From contig JAFZGH010000297.1 in NCBI GenBank assembly GCA_017555465.1, positions 1-24,199 of the forward strand: a stretch of 24,199 bases of DNA, in the 5' to 3' direction. Source of the DNA: Akkermansia sp. Its GTDB lineage: Bacteria; Verrucomicrobiota; Verrucomicrobiia; Verrucomicrobiales; Akkermansiaceae. Each line of letters starts with the position of its first letter. Position 1 is the first letter of the stretch. Position numbers and translations under genes: made by a program. Below the pieces are notes generated by a model. It saw nothing but the letters and a program-made list of their open reading frames with translations. It ran no database searches and had not been told where the DNA came from. Shown here piece by piece: positions 16,080-23,899 of this stretch.

Positions 16080-18187
16080 GAATCAAAATCCACAAGTGCA
16101 CGCAGCGGTGCATGTTTCGAAGCAAGCAGCTGCGGATCTGCTTGAAGGACAGCCTCCGCTTCCCTGTTAGCGCGGTGAATCAACCGCATATCGGCCAGCC
16201 ACTCCGGGAACTCTACCGTTCCCATACCGCTCTGCGCAGTGCCCGATATATCCCCTGGCCCACGCAGGCGGAAATCTTCTTCGGCAATTTCAAAACCATT
16301 GAGCGTTTTACACAGGATTTCCAGCTTTTCCCGGCCGGGCTCACCTGTTCGGGCAGAGGATAAGAGGATGCAGTAACTCTTGTGTTCACCACGGCCGATG
16401 CGGCCGCGCAGCTGGTGCAGCTGCGAAAGGCCGAAGTTATCGGCATCGTTGATTATCATAATGTTAGCATTGGGCACATCCACGCCGACTTCCACCACTG
16501 TGGTGGACACCAGAATATCCATCTGCCCGGAACTGAACTGGCACATGGCCTGGTCTTTCTCCTCTGCACTCATGCGGCCATGCAGCATCCCGATGCGGCG
16601 ATGCGGGAATATATCCTTCCAGCGGGAAAGTTCTGCCGTGGCGCTGCTTTGCTTGCGCGTATCACTTTCTTCAACAAGGGGAGAAACAATATAAATCTGC
16701 CGCCCGGCGTCCATCTCCTTATCCATAAAGGAAATGATGCGTTTCATATTCGCCGGATTGCGCAGTACCGTTACAATCTCACCGCGATTTGCCGGCATTT
16801 CATCAATGATGGAAACATCCAGCTCTCCGTACAGCGTGAGTGTCAGGGTGCGGGGAATGGGCGTCGCGGTCATGACCAGCACATCCGGATTCTGACCACT
16901 GGCAATAAAGGATTCACGCTGCTCCACACCGAACTTGTGCTGCTCATCTATCACCGCAAGTCCGAGGTTCTGCGGTCTGTTCTTCTTGTAGAGCAAGGCA
17001 TGGGTCCCCACAATGATACGCGGCGTCATATCCTGCTCCCCTGCGTCCAACACCAGGCCAGTATCATCCCGGCGGTCTGCCGTGCGCAGCGAAACCTTCA
17101 CATCCGTATGCGCCAGTAAACGGCAGAAATTACGATAGTGCTGCTCCGCGAGAATCTGAGTGGGGGCAATCATGGCCGCCGTCTTGCCACTGCCTACGGC
17201 CAGAAGCATGGCACAGAGAGCCACCAGCGTCTTGCCGCTGCCCACATCTCCCTGCAGCAACCGGTTCATCTGCCTCGGTGCTGCCATATCGCGGTAAATC
17301 TCATCTACGCAGCGGCTTTGTGCCCCGGTAAGCCGGAAAGGCAGGCTCGCCAGCAATTCATCCATGTATGCCCGGCAGGATGCCGTAACCTGCCCCGGCG
17401 CCACGTGTGACTGGTGGCGTAGCCAAGCTACGCGGAACTGTTGCTTGAAGCATTCATCGAGCGCAAATCGCAGGCGTGCTTTGCGCTGGGTTTCCTCGCT
17501 GGGTGGAAAATGGATATCGTGCATAGCCTGCCAGTAGGGATACGCAGGGGCTGCATCATACCCTGGCGTGGGCGTTTGCGGAGATATCTGCTGCAGCACC
17601 CGCCAGACCAATGAGCGGTAAGTGCGGGCAGCTATGCCTGGAATACCCTTGTATATTGGCACTATACGCCCGGTATGAACCGATACAAAGTCCTCCTGCG
17701 CCTTCGCAAGCGGCATCGGCGTGCCTCCCATGGCGGCTTCCACAAGGCGGTGCCCGGCGTCCTCATCATCCATGACCTCGAAATCCGGGTTGGCCATGGT
17801 GAGTTTGCCGCCATATACCTTTACCTTACCATACACAGAAAGATTCATACCCGTGGCTAACAGCTTGGCCACGTAAGGCATATTGAACCAGCGCAGGTAC
17901 AGGCGCGTGCCGTGCGGGTCGCCCTCTGTTCCTGTCGATGCTTCAAAATACCGCTTGTAGGAGAATCGCCAGGCTGTACCGAAAATATGCACACGAACAC
18001 ATACGGTCTCACCATCCTGCAGCTGGTGCACCGCAAGTGAGAGTCTGCGGTCCTCGTAGCGCCGGGGAATGCGGCGTAACAGCTGGTGAACCGTGGTGAT
18101 TCCTGCAGCCTGCAGCGCCTGAGCCTCGCGGGACGAAATGCCAGCCAGATGCAGAAGCGGGGACTCAGGCTGCAGCCCGTTGCTCAT
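16061..18187 (-). CDS. recG: ATP-dependent DNA helicase RecG
   Basis: The 708-residue protein should unwind and reverse stalled replication forks and branched recombination intermediates. The N-terminal wedge region holds the expected RRYEDRR segment (42-48). The helicase core has Walker A GDVGSGKT (313-320), DEQHKFG (414-420), TATPIPRT (440-447) and the QLRGRIGRG motif, all diagnostic of RecG. Length is normal. An unusual second VGSGKT lies at 331-336 where most RecG have a different sequence before APTQILAEQH. The start ATG at 18187 overlaps the amidase stop by one base (TGATG), so expression is probably coupled to that gene. Confidence 0.97.
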   Translation of the reverse strand: MSNGLQPESPLLHLAGISSREAQALQAAGITTVHQLLRRIPRRYEDRRLSLAVHQLQDGETVCVRVHIFGTAWRFSYKRYFEASTGTEGDPHGTRLYLRWFNMPYVAKLLATGMNLSVYGKVKVYGGKLTMANPDFEVMDDEDAGHRLVEAAMGGTPMPLAKAQEDFVSVHTGRIVPIYKGIPGIAARTYRSLVWRVLQQISPQTPTPGYDAAPAYPYWQAMHDIHFPPSEETQRKARLRFALDECFKQQFRVAWLRHQSHVAPGQVTASCRAYMDELLASLPFRLTGAQSRCVDEIYRDMAAPRQMNRLLQGDVGSGKTLVALCAMLLAVGSGKTAAMIAPTQILAEQHYRNFCRLLAHTDVKVSLRTADRRDDTGLVLDAGEQDMTPRIIVGTHALLYKKNRPQNLGLAVIDEQHKFGVEQRESFIASGQNPDVLVMTATPIPRTLTLTLYGELDVSIIDEMPANRGEIVTVLRNPANMKRIISFMDKEMDAGRQIYIVSPLVEESDTRKQSSATAELSRWKDIFPHRRIGMLHGRMSAEEKDQAMCQFSSGQMDILVSTTVVEVGVDVPNANIMIINDADNFGLSQLHQLRGRIGRGEHKSYCILLSSARTGEPGREKLEILCKTLNGFEIAEEDFRLRGPGDISGTAQSGMGTVEFPEWLADMRLIHRANREAEAVLQADPQLLASKHAPLRALVDFDSAALSN

Positions 18188-18885
18188 CAGCGGTTGGATT
18201 TTCCTTCGTTAATGCAGCGGTAGTAGTAATCCACACGGCTGTGGAACCATGCCCACTTGGGACCGGGTTTGCCATTGGTCAGCAATGGCGCGGGACAATT
18301 CTTACGCGTCCAGTGGTAGTGCGGTACTACACGGCGCAGATTAATACCATAGCGCTTCATGAGCACAGCTGTGAGCTTTGCGGCACGGTCCCACGTGCGG
18401 AAATGGTTATCACCCCTGTTTTCGCATTCGCACATTTCAATACCGATGGAATTGTGATTACCGGCGGGAGAACCGGCATGCCAGCCGGTTTCACGCAGCG
18501 GCAGATTCTGCACACACATGAACTGGTCTACAGTGAAATGCCAGCTTCGGTTCGTAAAGGCTCCGCGGCAGAGCGCGCGGGAATGCTGCATGGCTGTAGA
18601 TGATGGCGAGTGGTTGGCCGTGCTGTGAATCGTGATGAAACGAGGATTCAAACGCCGTGAACCCCGTCGCTGCCGGGCGTTGGACGGCATGATGCGAACC
18701 TTGATATTTACCTCGCGAGCCAGACGGGAAAGACTGCGTTTAACCAGAGGCGTGCGCACCGGCTGAAAACGCACAGCTCTGGGTGTGCGTAGATATGAAT
18801 TTTCCCCCTGCTGCTGGCAGGCAGTAAAGACAGCAGCAATAGCAAGCAGCGCTGTCGTTGCCAGAATTTTACCGTAGCGAGCCAT
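18187..18885 (-). CDS. N-acetylmuramoyl-L-alanine amidase (Amidase_2 type), putative lipoprotein
   Basis: The 232-residue protein begins with a signal sequence whose lipobox-like FTAC ends in Cys23, so it may be anchored in the outer or inner membrane facing the periplasm. The catalytic domain has FITIHSTAN (His87), SIGIEMCE (Glu150), and PHYHWTRKNCP (His189, Cys197), the metal ligands and catalytic glutamate of Amidase_2/CwlA-type enzymes. It would cut the amide bond between muramic acid and the stem peptide. The basic linker at 35-80 (many Arg) may bind polymer. The start at 18885 gives the signal peptide; longer frames upstream lack one. It precedes recG with a 1-nt overlap, an odd functional pairing. 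Confidence 0.87.
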   Translation of the reverse strand: MARYGKILATTALLAIAAVFTACQQQGENSYLRTPRAVRFQPVRTPLVKRSLSRLAREVNIKVRIMPSNARQRRGSRRLNPRFITIHSTANHSPSSTAMQHSRALCRGAFTNRSWHFTVDQFMCVQNLPLRETGWHAGSPAGNHNSIGIEMCECENRGDNHFRTWDRAAKLTAVLMKRYGINLRRVVPHYHWTRKNCPAPLLTNGKPGPKWAWFHSRVDYYYRCINEGKSNR

Positions 18886-18891
18886 GCGGTT

Positions 18892-18920
18892 ATTCTGCCA
18901 TTTGCGGCTCTGCTTGGCAA
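18892..18920 (-). promoter_or_regulatory. Promoter of the amidase-recG unit
   Basis: On the minus strand TTGCCA (plus 18915-18920) and CAGAAT (plus 18892-18897) are 17 nt apart. The -10 ends 6 nt before the ATG at 18885, implying leaderless transcription. Confidence 0.4.
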
Positions 18921-18960
18921 GCGTAAATCCTGTTCTCCTGCAAGTTTTATCGAAGCAACA

Positions 18961-18991
18961 CAGGGAGAACCCCATAACGGGATTCTCCCTG
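18961..18991 (-). terminator. Terminator of rpiB-glyA
   Basis: A 13-bp stem with one G-U pair (CAGGGAGAACCCC at 18961-18973 and GGGATTCTCCCTG at 18979-18991, loop of 5 nt) lies 25 nt past the glyA stop codon. The following minus-strand sequence, TGTTGCTTCG, is only moderately U-rich. The stable stem still makes it a probable terminator. Confidence 0.75.
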
Positions 18992-19015
18992 CGAAATGCA
19001 TTGCTGTATGCGAAA

Positions 19016-20701
19016 TTACGGCATGGGGAAGCTCTTGTTGAAAGCGGAAACCTCAGCGCGGAGATCATCGTAAGCGCCGGGAGTTTCGCACACCTTCTGG
19101 GAAGCAAGGATACCCAGGCAACGGCCGATGTATTCGGCAACCTTGCGCACGTCGTCCTCTTTCATGCCGCGGGTGGTCACAGCCGGAGTACCGATGCGGA
19201 TGCCACTGGGCTTGAAGGTTGTGCCCTTGTCGTAGGGGATAGCATTCTTGTTTACAGTGATGCCCACCTTATCCAGAGCCACCTGGGCTTCTGCGCCGTT
19301 CAGGCCCTTGGAGCTGAGGTCTACCAGGAAGCAGTGGTTATCTGTGCCGCCGGCCACGATGCGGAAGCCCAGCTGGCTGAGCCTTTCTGCCATAGCTTTG
19401 GCATTCTTCACGATCTGCTGGGCGTATTCGCGGAACTCAGGCTTCAGAGCCTCGCCAAGGCATGCAGCCTTAGCGGCAATCACGTGCATAAGCGGGCCGC
19501 CCTGCAGGCCGGGGAATGTGGCGCTATCCAGCTTCTTGGCCCACTGTTCCTTGCACATCACCAGACCACCGCGCGGGCCACGCAGGCTCTTGTGAGTGGT
19601 GGTGGATACAAAGTCAGCGTAGGGAACGGGGGACGGATGCACTCCGGCGGCCACCAGACCGGCAATGTGAGCCATATCCACGAACATGATGGCTCCCACC
19701 TTGTCGCAGATTTCGCGGATGCGGGCAAAGTCAATCGTGCGGGAATAGGCAGATGCACCAGCCAGGATGAGCGCAGGCTTCACTTCCAGAGCCTTGGCCT
19801 CAAGGGCGTCGTAATCAATCATCTCTGTCTCCGGGCTCACGCCATAGTGCTCCACCTTGTAGGTCTTGCCGGAGAAGTTGGCAAAGAAGCCGTGAGAAAG
19901 GTGACCACCGCAGGCCAGATCCATGGTGAGGATGGTATCGCCGGGGTTGATGCAGGCATGGTATACGGTCTGGTTGGCAGAAGAACCGGAATGAGCCTGT
20001 ACGTTTACAGCATCGCAGCCGAAGAGGGCCTTGGCGCGGTCAATGGCCAGCTGCTCCACTTTGTCCACCACTTCGCAGCCACCATACCAGCGCTTGGAGG
20101 GGTAACCCTCAGCGTACTTGTTGGTGAGGCAGGAGCCCTGGGCCTCCATCACTGCAGGAGACGTAAAGTTTTCGGAAGCAATCAGCTCGATGTTGTTGTT
20201 CTGACGCTTGCGTTCCTCTTCGATGTAGCCGGCCAGCTCAGGGTCACTGACAGAAAGGGGGGAACCGGAACCCACCAGCAGGCGGTCCACGTGACGTCCA
20301 CCCTCGTATTCGGCATCGAACCAAATGCGCAGCACTTCCTCCATAGACTCAGGAGAAAGGAAAGCAGAGGCCAGGCAAAGCACGTTGGAATTGTTATGCT
20401 GACGAGAGAATGCAGCTTCCTGCGGAGTGCGGGCGAGCGTAGCACGAATGCCCTGCCAGCGATTGGCGGCAATGCTCATTCCCAGCCCGGTAAAGCAGAT
20501 GAGAATACCGCGATCTGCGCGGCCGTCCACCACGCGCTTACACACTTTGTTGGCATATTCTGCGTAGTTGCTGGATTCCTTGGTAGAAGGACCGGCATCT
20601 TCCACCTGGTAACCCCAGGAGGTCAGAATTTCTATAGCGGCTTCTTTCAAATCCACGCCTTTGTGGTCTGATCCGATGACGATGCGAAGTTCCGTATTCA
20701 T
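19016..20701 (-). CDS. rpiB-glyA: Fusion of ribose-5-phosphate isomerase B and serine hydroxymethyltransferase
   Basis: One 561-residue frame joins two enzymes. Residues 1 to about 145 are RpiB: GSDHKG (10-15), the active-site Cys69 in ICFTGLGMSIAANR (CGTG in most RpiB, here CFTG), RQHNNSNV (His102) and EGGRHVDR (133-140). Residues about 153-561 are SHMT: DPELAGYI, IELIASENF (171-179), KYAEGYP, HSGSSANQ and the PLP lysine Lys371 in TTTHKSLRG. RpiB interconverts ribose-5-phosphate and ribulose-5-phosphate; GlyA makes glycine and methylene-THF from serine. Both halves look complete, so a bifunctional enzyme is likely; both supply nucleotide synthesis. The ATG at 20701 is chosen because MNTELRIVIGSDHKG is the normal RpiB start; a 19-residue extension is hydrophobic and overlaps the promoter. 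Confidence 0.95.
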   Translation of the reverse strand: MNTELRIVIGSDHKGVDLKEAAIEILTSWGYQVEDAGPSTKESSNYAEYANKVCKRVVDGRADRGILICFTGLGMSIAANRWQGIRATLARTPQEAAFSRQHNNSNVLCLASAFLSPESMEEVLRIWFDAEYEGGRHVDRLLVGSGSPLSVSDPELAGYIEEERKRQNNNIELIASENFTSPAVMEAQGSCLTNKYAEGYPSKRWYGGCEVVDKVEQLAIDRAKALFGCDAVNVQAHSGSSANQTVYHACINPGDTILTMDLACGGHLSHGFFANFSGKTYKVEHYGVSPETEMIDYDALEAKALEVKPALILAGASAYSRTIDFARIREICDKVGAIMFVDMAHIAGLVAAGVHPSPVPYADFVSTTTHKSLRGPRGGLVMCKEQWAKKLDSATFPGLQGGPLMHVIAAKAACLGEALKPEFREYAQQIVKNAKAMAERLSQLGFRIVAGGTDNHCFLVDLSSKGLNGAEAQVALDKVGITVNKNAIPYDKGTTFKPSGIRIGTPAVTTRGMKEDDVRKVAEYIGRCLGILASQKVCETPGAYDDLRAEVSAFNKSFPMP

Positions 20702-20729
20702 GAAAAATATGGGGAAAACGTACGCGGGA

Positions 20730-20758
20730 ACTATATCATATACATATAGGCAAGGCAA
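20730..20758 (-). promoter_or_regulatory. Promoter of rpiB-glyA
   Basis: On the minus strand TTGCCT (plus 20753-20758) and TATAGT (plus 20730-20735) are 17 nt apart, within an A/T-rich tract containing overlapping TATA-like words. The leader would be about 22 nt and has no Shine-Dalgarno. Confidence 0.6.
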
Positions 20759-20821
20759 GCTTAATTTGAGGATGCAAATCCCGGCGTTACGCTATAAATC
20801 AGTATACCTTCATTTGTTAGA

Positions 20822-21859
20822 ATGACAGTGATTATGAAAAAGAGAATTCAGTACAACGATTGCCGAAGCACATCACTTGCAGTATCGGGAGATGTCGCGC
20901 TTCTCGTCATCCAGCTGGCCAACAAATGGCAAGGCGGCACACATTTCCGGAATAAGGAGTTCTTCCATCGACTACGCCAGTTGACAGAAGCATTTGTCCG
21001 GGCGCTGGATGAAACAGAAGAAAGCGTCAGTTTTCGCACAGCTGCGGAATTCAGCTTGTTATCCCGGGCTCATAGGCGCCCTAGCACACGGGCAGACCTG
21101 CGGTCATATATTAATCGGATGTGCCAATATGGCGCTCTGGCTGAATGTCCGCTGCGGGAAATTCGCATTCCGCTCTGTCGAGAGATGCTTCAGTGTTGTT
21201 TCGGGCACAGTGCTCACTCTTACCGGAAGGCACAATCTATCCTGCACAGTATCTTCACTATGGGTATCCGCCAGGGCTGGTGTTCGCAGAACCCAGCAAA
21301 GGCGATTCTGCGCCCACCCGTGTATGAACAACGTATCGAAATTCTTACTTTGAGCCAGATTCATGCGTTACTCAAAGCTATGCAATGCTCCCCCAGGCTG
21401 CAAAGACTCGAGTCCGCATTCCGCTTAATGCTGTGGTGCGGAATTCGCCCGGAGGAAGTGAGAAGACTGCACTGGTCGGATATTGATGCGGAAGAAAAAT
21501 TAGTGTATGTGGAAGGACGAAATAGCAAAACGGGCGGCGCCAGGGCAGTTCCTTTACGAGGCGGTGCATGCTGCCTTTTGCAACAGGATACAAATACGCC
21601 GACCTCTCTTATTGCGCCTGCCAACTGGGACCGTTTGTGGCGACGGCTACGCCAGGAGGCCGGTTTTGCGCATTGGCAGAACGATGCTTTAAGGCACACG
21701 TTTGCCAGCATGCACCTCAAACACTTTCATAATCTCGTACAATTGCAGGAGGAAATGGGGCATCGAAACGCGGCTCTATTACAGACTCGTTACCTGAATC
21801 TGCGTGGGTTACGTTGTTCTTCGGCAGCTCGTTTTTTTACAGAGCAATATTGGTTGTGA
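20822..21859 (+). CDS. Tyrosine recombinase/integrase
   Basis: The 345-residue protein has an N-terminal core-binding-like helical region (about 35-165) and a C-terminal catalytic domain. Recognisable catalytic residues are Arg209 (CGIRPEEV), Lys236 (RNSKTGGAR), Arg291 in NDALRHTFAS, His314 (MGHRN) and the nucleophile Tyr324 (TRYLNL). The His usually three residues before the second Arg is Asp288 here. It could be a Xer-like resolution enzyme or the integrase of a lost or small element. It stands alone, divergent from rpiB-glyA and with no other mobile gene, tRNA or att repeat that I can see. Two ATGs are possible, 20822 and 20834; neither has a Shine-Dalgarno. TATAAA at 20793-20798 may be its -10. 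Confidence 0.87.
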   Translation: MTVIMKKRIQYNDCRSTSLAVSGDVALLVIQLANKWQGGTHFRNKEFFHRLRQLTEAFVRALDETEESVSFRTAAEFSLLSRAHRRPSTRADLRSYINRMCQYGALAECPLREIRIPLCREMLQCCFGHSAHSYRKAQSILHSIFTMGIRQGWCSQNPAKAILRPPVYEQRIEILTLSQIHALLKAMQCSPRLQRLESAFRLMLWCGIRPEEVRRLHWSDIDAEEKLVYVEGRNSKTGGARAVPLRGGACCLLQQDTNTPTSLIAPANWDRLWRRLRQEAGFAHWQNDALRHTFASMHLKHFHNLVQLQEEMGHRNAALLQTRYLNLRGLRCSSAARFFTEQYWL

Positions 21860-21902
21860 TAGAGCGCACTCTAATTTTGTACCATAAGGACATGTTTTTT
21901 TC

Positions 21903-21931
21903 TCGTCACCGTATGTTCTGTGTGCTAGAAT
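21903..21931 (+). promoter_or_regulatory. Promoter of fabH
   Basis: TCGTCA (21903-21908) and TAGAAT (21926-21931) are 17 nt apart, with a TG dinucleotide at 21923-21924 just upstream of the -10. The predicted leader is about 23 nt before the ATG at 21961. Confidence 0.55.
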
Positions 21932-21960
21932 CAAGAATCAACACCAGAAATAAAGTTCTT

Positions 21961-22977
21961 ATGAACGATTTGACAAAACCCTTCAAGCGTCTGCCTGTTG
22001 CCCTGATTGGCACAGGTTCTTATGTGCCGGAGCGCCGCCTTACCAATGAAGACCTGGAAAAGATGGTGGACACATCCAATGAATGGATTGTGACCCGAAC
22101 AGGTATTGAAGAACGCCGAATTGCTGCGCCGAATGAAAAGACGAGCGATATGGCCACGCAGGCTGCCAAACGCGCCATGGAATCTGCAGGTGTCAAGCCG
22201 GAAGAAATTGACCTCATTATTGTGGCTACGGTGACGCCGGACACATTCACCCCCTCGACTGCATGCTATGTGCAGGCAAACATCGGGGCGGTCAATGCTG
22301 CAGCCTTTGATATTTCCGCCGCCTGCTCCGGCTTCCTGTTTGCTCTTAAGACAGCTGTGCAGTATATCGGCTGCGGCCAGGCCGGCACGGCTCTCATCAT
22401 TGCTTCTGAAAAGCTCAGCCACATTGTGAACTGGGAAGATCGCTCCACGTGCGTACTCTTCGGAGATGGCGCCGGCGCCGCTATTCTGCGCACCGGTACC
22501 GGCGTAGAGGGAGACAGCGCCATTCTTGCCTCTGATATCGGCTCTGATGGTACGCTGACCGACCTGCTCATGGTGCCGGGCGGCGGTTCTGCCATTCCCA
22601 CCACAGAGGAGAATATCCAGGAGAAACTGTACACGCTGGCCATGCGTGGCAATGAAGTATTCCGCTACGCGGTGGCACACATGAAAGACAGTGCGCTTTC
22701 GCTTATCAACCGCACAGGTATCAAGCCTGAGGATGTGGGGCTGGTTATTCCCCACCAGGCCAATCTGCGCATTATTAACGCTGTGGCTCAGCGACTGGGA
22801 ATCCCGACTGAGCGCGTGTTTGTCAATGTGCATAAGTACGGCAACACCTCCGGTGCTGCTGTTGCCATTGCGCTGGATGAAGCAGTCAAGACCGGTCGCG
22901 CCAAGAAGGGGGATATTATCCTCCTCGTCACCTTTGGTGCGGGTCTTACGTGGAGCTCTGCTGCTGTGCGCCTGTAA
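21961..22977 (+). CDS. fabH: Beta-ketoacyl-ACP synthase III
   Basis: The 338-residue protein condenses acetyl-CoA with malonyl-ACP to start type II fatty-acid synthesis in the cytoplasm. The catalytic triad is visible: Cys122 in SAACSGF, His265 in PHQAN and Asn295 in GNTSGA. Other family marks are the N-terminal GTGSYVPE (17-24), SNEWIVTRTGI (39-49) and LFGDGAGA. Length is normal for FabH (about 320-340). The ATG at 21961 is chosen because residues before it show no family similarity and overlap the recombinase gene. It stands alone, without the plsX, fabD, fabG and acpP neighbours common elsewhere, and is followed by a strong terminator. Confidence 0.97.
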   Translation: MNDLTKPFKRLPVALIGTGSYVPERRLTNEDLEKMVDTSNEWIVTRTGIEERRIAAPNEKTSDMATQAAKRAMESAGVKPEEIDLIIVATVTPDTFTPSTACYVQANIGAVNAAAFDISAACSGFLFALKTAVQYIGCGQAGTALIIASEKLSHIVNWEDRSTCVLFGDGAGAAILRTGTGVEGDSAILASDIGSDGTLTDLLMVPGGGSAIPTTEENIQEKLYTLAMRGNEVFRYAVAHMKDSALSLINRTGIKPEDVGLVIPHQANLRIINAVAQRLGIPTERVFVNVHKYGNTSGAAVAIALDEAVKTGRAKKGDIILLVTFGAGLTWSSAAVRL

Positions 22978-23001
22978 GTACGTTCCACTTCTTTTATTGC
23001 T

Positions 23002-23032
23002 GCCGCTCTGGATTATTAAATGCCAGAGCGGC
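23002..23032 (+). terminator. Intrinsic terminator of fabH
   Basis: A perfect 10-bp stem (GCCGCTCTGG at 23002-23011, CCAGAGCGGC at 23023-23032) with an 11-nt loop is followed by TTCTTTTCGCTT. It lies 24 nt past the fabH stop codon. Confidence 0.92.
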
Positions 23033-23064
23033 TTCTTTTCGCTTGCGCGGGCGATATATATTTT

Positions 23065-23094
23065 GCCGTTATTTCGCCGTTATCTTGCCATAAT
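23065..23094 (+). repeat. Three 11-bp iterons upstream of the Fic-like regulator gene
   Basis: GCCGTTAT occurs at 23065-23072 and 23076-23083 and GCCATAAT at 23087-23094, exactly 11 bp apart, so all three lie on one face of the helix. They end 13 bp before a candidate -35 box (23108). Such phased direct repeats are typical of operator sites for multimeric DNA-binding proteins; the adjacent gene encodes a winged-helix domain. Confidence 0.6.
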
Positions 23095-23107
23095 GCACGA
23101 TTAATTG

Positions 23108-23137
23108 TTGACTTTTCAGTAATTAGAGTTTTAATAA
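23108..23137 (+). promoter_or_regulatory. Promoter candidate of the Fic-like gene
   Basis: TTGACT (23108-23113) and TAATAA (23132-23137) are 18 nt apart; the ATG follows 4 nt later, so a transcript from here would be leaderless. A TATATA at 23055-23060 is an alternative -10 with a leader of about 80 nt that would contain the iterons. Confidence 0.45.
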
Positions 23138-23141
23138 CAGC

Positions 23142-23822
23142 ATGTACACTCCGTGCTTTATTGCTACGCCCAGAATCTTTGCCACACTGAACACCATTCT
23201 CAATACGCTGGGAAACACCGGCGTGGCGGCAGAATTCACGGAGTCTCGGGGCATTGAATGGCTACAGCGTGCTCACGCGGAGATGGGAGGCAGCGGCGCT
23301 TTTCGCAGTTCTCCACCCTGCCCTCACTGGGTTCCCGTGTTGGTTCAGGCATTGCTGGAATGGCTGCACACAAGCCCTACGCATCCCATTATACGCGCTG
23401 CCCTGTTTCACTTCGAGCTGGTGCAGATACGCCCATTTGACGCCGGCAATGAGGCATTGGCTGCATCAGTACACGGTAAATTGCTGGCCAGTTTCCATAA
23501 ATCGCTCGGCAAGGTGGAAATTCCCGCCGTTTCGACTGACCAGGATGCGGCAGCATACGTGGAACATGCTCTGCAACGCATGCAGGAACAACTGGAAGCA
23601 TCCACCCGCCAGCCAGGTAGAGACACACTTCTGAGCCCGGCGGAGCGCAAGCTTGTGGAATACCTGCAGCAGAATCCGGGGAGCAAACGACAGGATATAC
23701 TCGCCGCGATTCCCCGCTTATCCGCGCGTGTTCTGGACCGCCACCTGCAGCATCTCCGCGAAACCGGATGCATTGAATACCGGGGCTCCCGCAAAACCGG
23801 GGCGTATTATCCATGTTCCTGA
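23142..23822 (+). CDS. Catalytically degenerate Fic-fold protein with C-terminal winged helix (putative regulator)
   Basis: The 226-residue protein aligns with the core of Fic AMP-transferases. GAFR (52-55) matches the GxFR turn, HPIIRAALFHFELVQ (81-95) matches the HPlirAalxHxxFE helix, and IRPFDAGNEALA (96-107) occupies the HPFx(D/E)GN(G/K)RxxR site. Within that motif His is Arg97, the acidic residue is Ala101, and both arginines are Ala105 and Ala108; only PF and GN remain. It should therefore not transfer AMP. Residues 163-226 form a winged-helix domain (LSPAERKLVEYL, QDILAAI, LDRHLQHLRETGCI, then a wing ending AYYPCS), like those trailing many Fic proteins. With 11-bp iterons upstream, a self-regulating transcription factor is likely. 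The frame is intact, arguing against a decaying pseudogene. The N-terminus is short for Fic proteins. Confidence 0.78.
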   Translation: MYTPCFIATPRIFATLNTILNTLGNTGVAAEFTESRGIEWLQRAHAEMGGSGAFRSSPPCPHWVPVLVQALLEWLHTSPTHPIIRAALFHFELVQIRPFDAGNEALAASVHGKLLASFHKSLGKVEIPAVSTDQDAAAYVEHALQRMQEQLEASTRQPGRDTLLSPAERKLVEYLQQNPGSKRQDILAAIPRLSARVLDRHLQHLRETGCIEYRGSRKTGAYYPCS

Positions 23823-23834
23823 GCGGCTTTTTCC

Positions 23835-23868
23835 TTGACAGTGTACCTCCTATCGGGCAGACTATATA
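23835..23868 (+). promoter_or_regulatory. Possible promoter of the CysJ-like gene
   Basis: A perfect TTGACA (23835-23840) lies just past the Fic-like stop codon. The best -10, TATATA at 23863-23868, is 22 nt away, too far for a standard site; at 17 nt only CAGACT is found. The element may be activator-dependent. Confidence 0.3.
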
Positions 23869-23899
23869 CCAGCAGAAGCCATTTTATTTTTATACCACA

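Noticed and set aside
18884..20671. Plus-strand open frame of 595 codons opposite rpiB-glyA
   Set aside because: It is the complement of two conserved enzymes and shows no domain or plausible start signal.
20760..21960. Integrated element with attachment sites around the tyrosine recombinase
   Set aside because: I found no matching direct repeats flanking the gene, no tRNA and no other mobile genes.
23055..23060. TATATA as the main promoter of the Fic-like gene
   Set aside because: No good -35 lies at the right distance; it is kept only as an alternative to TTGACT/TAATAA.
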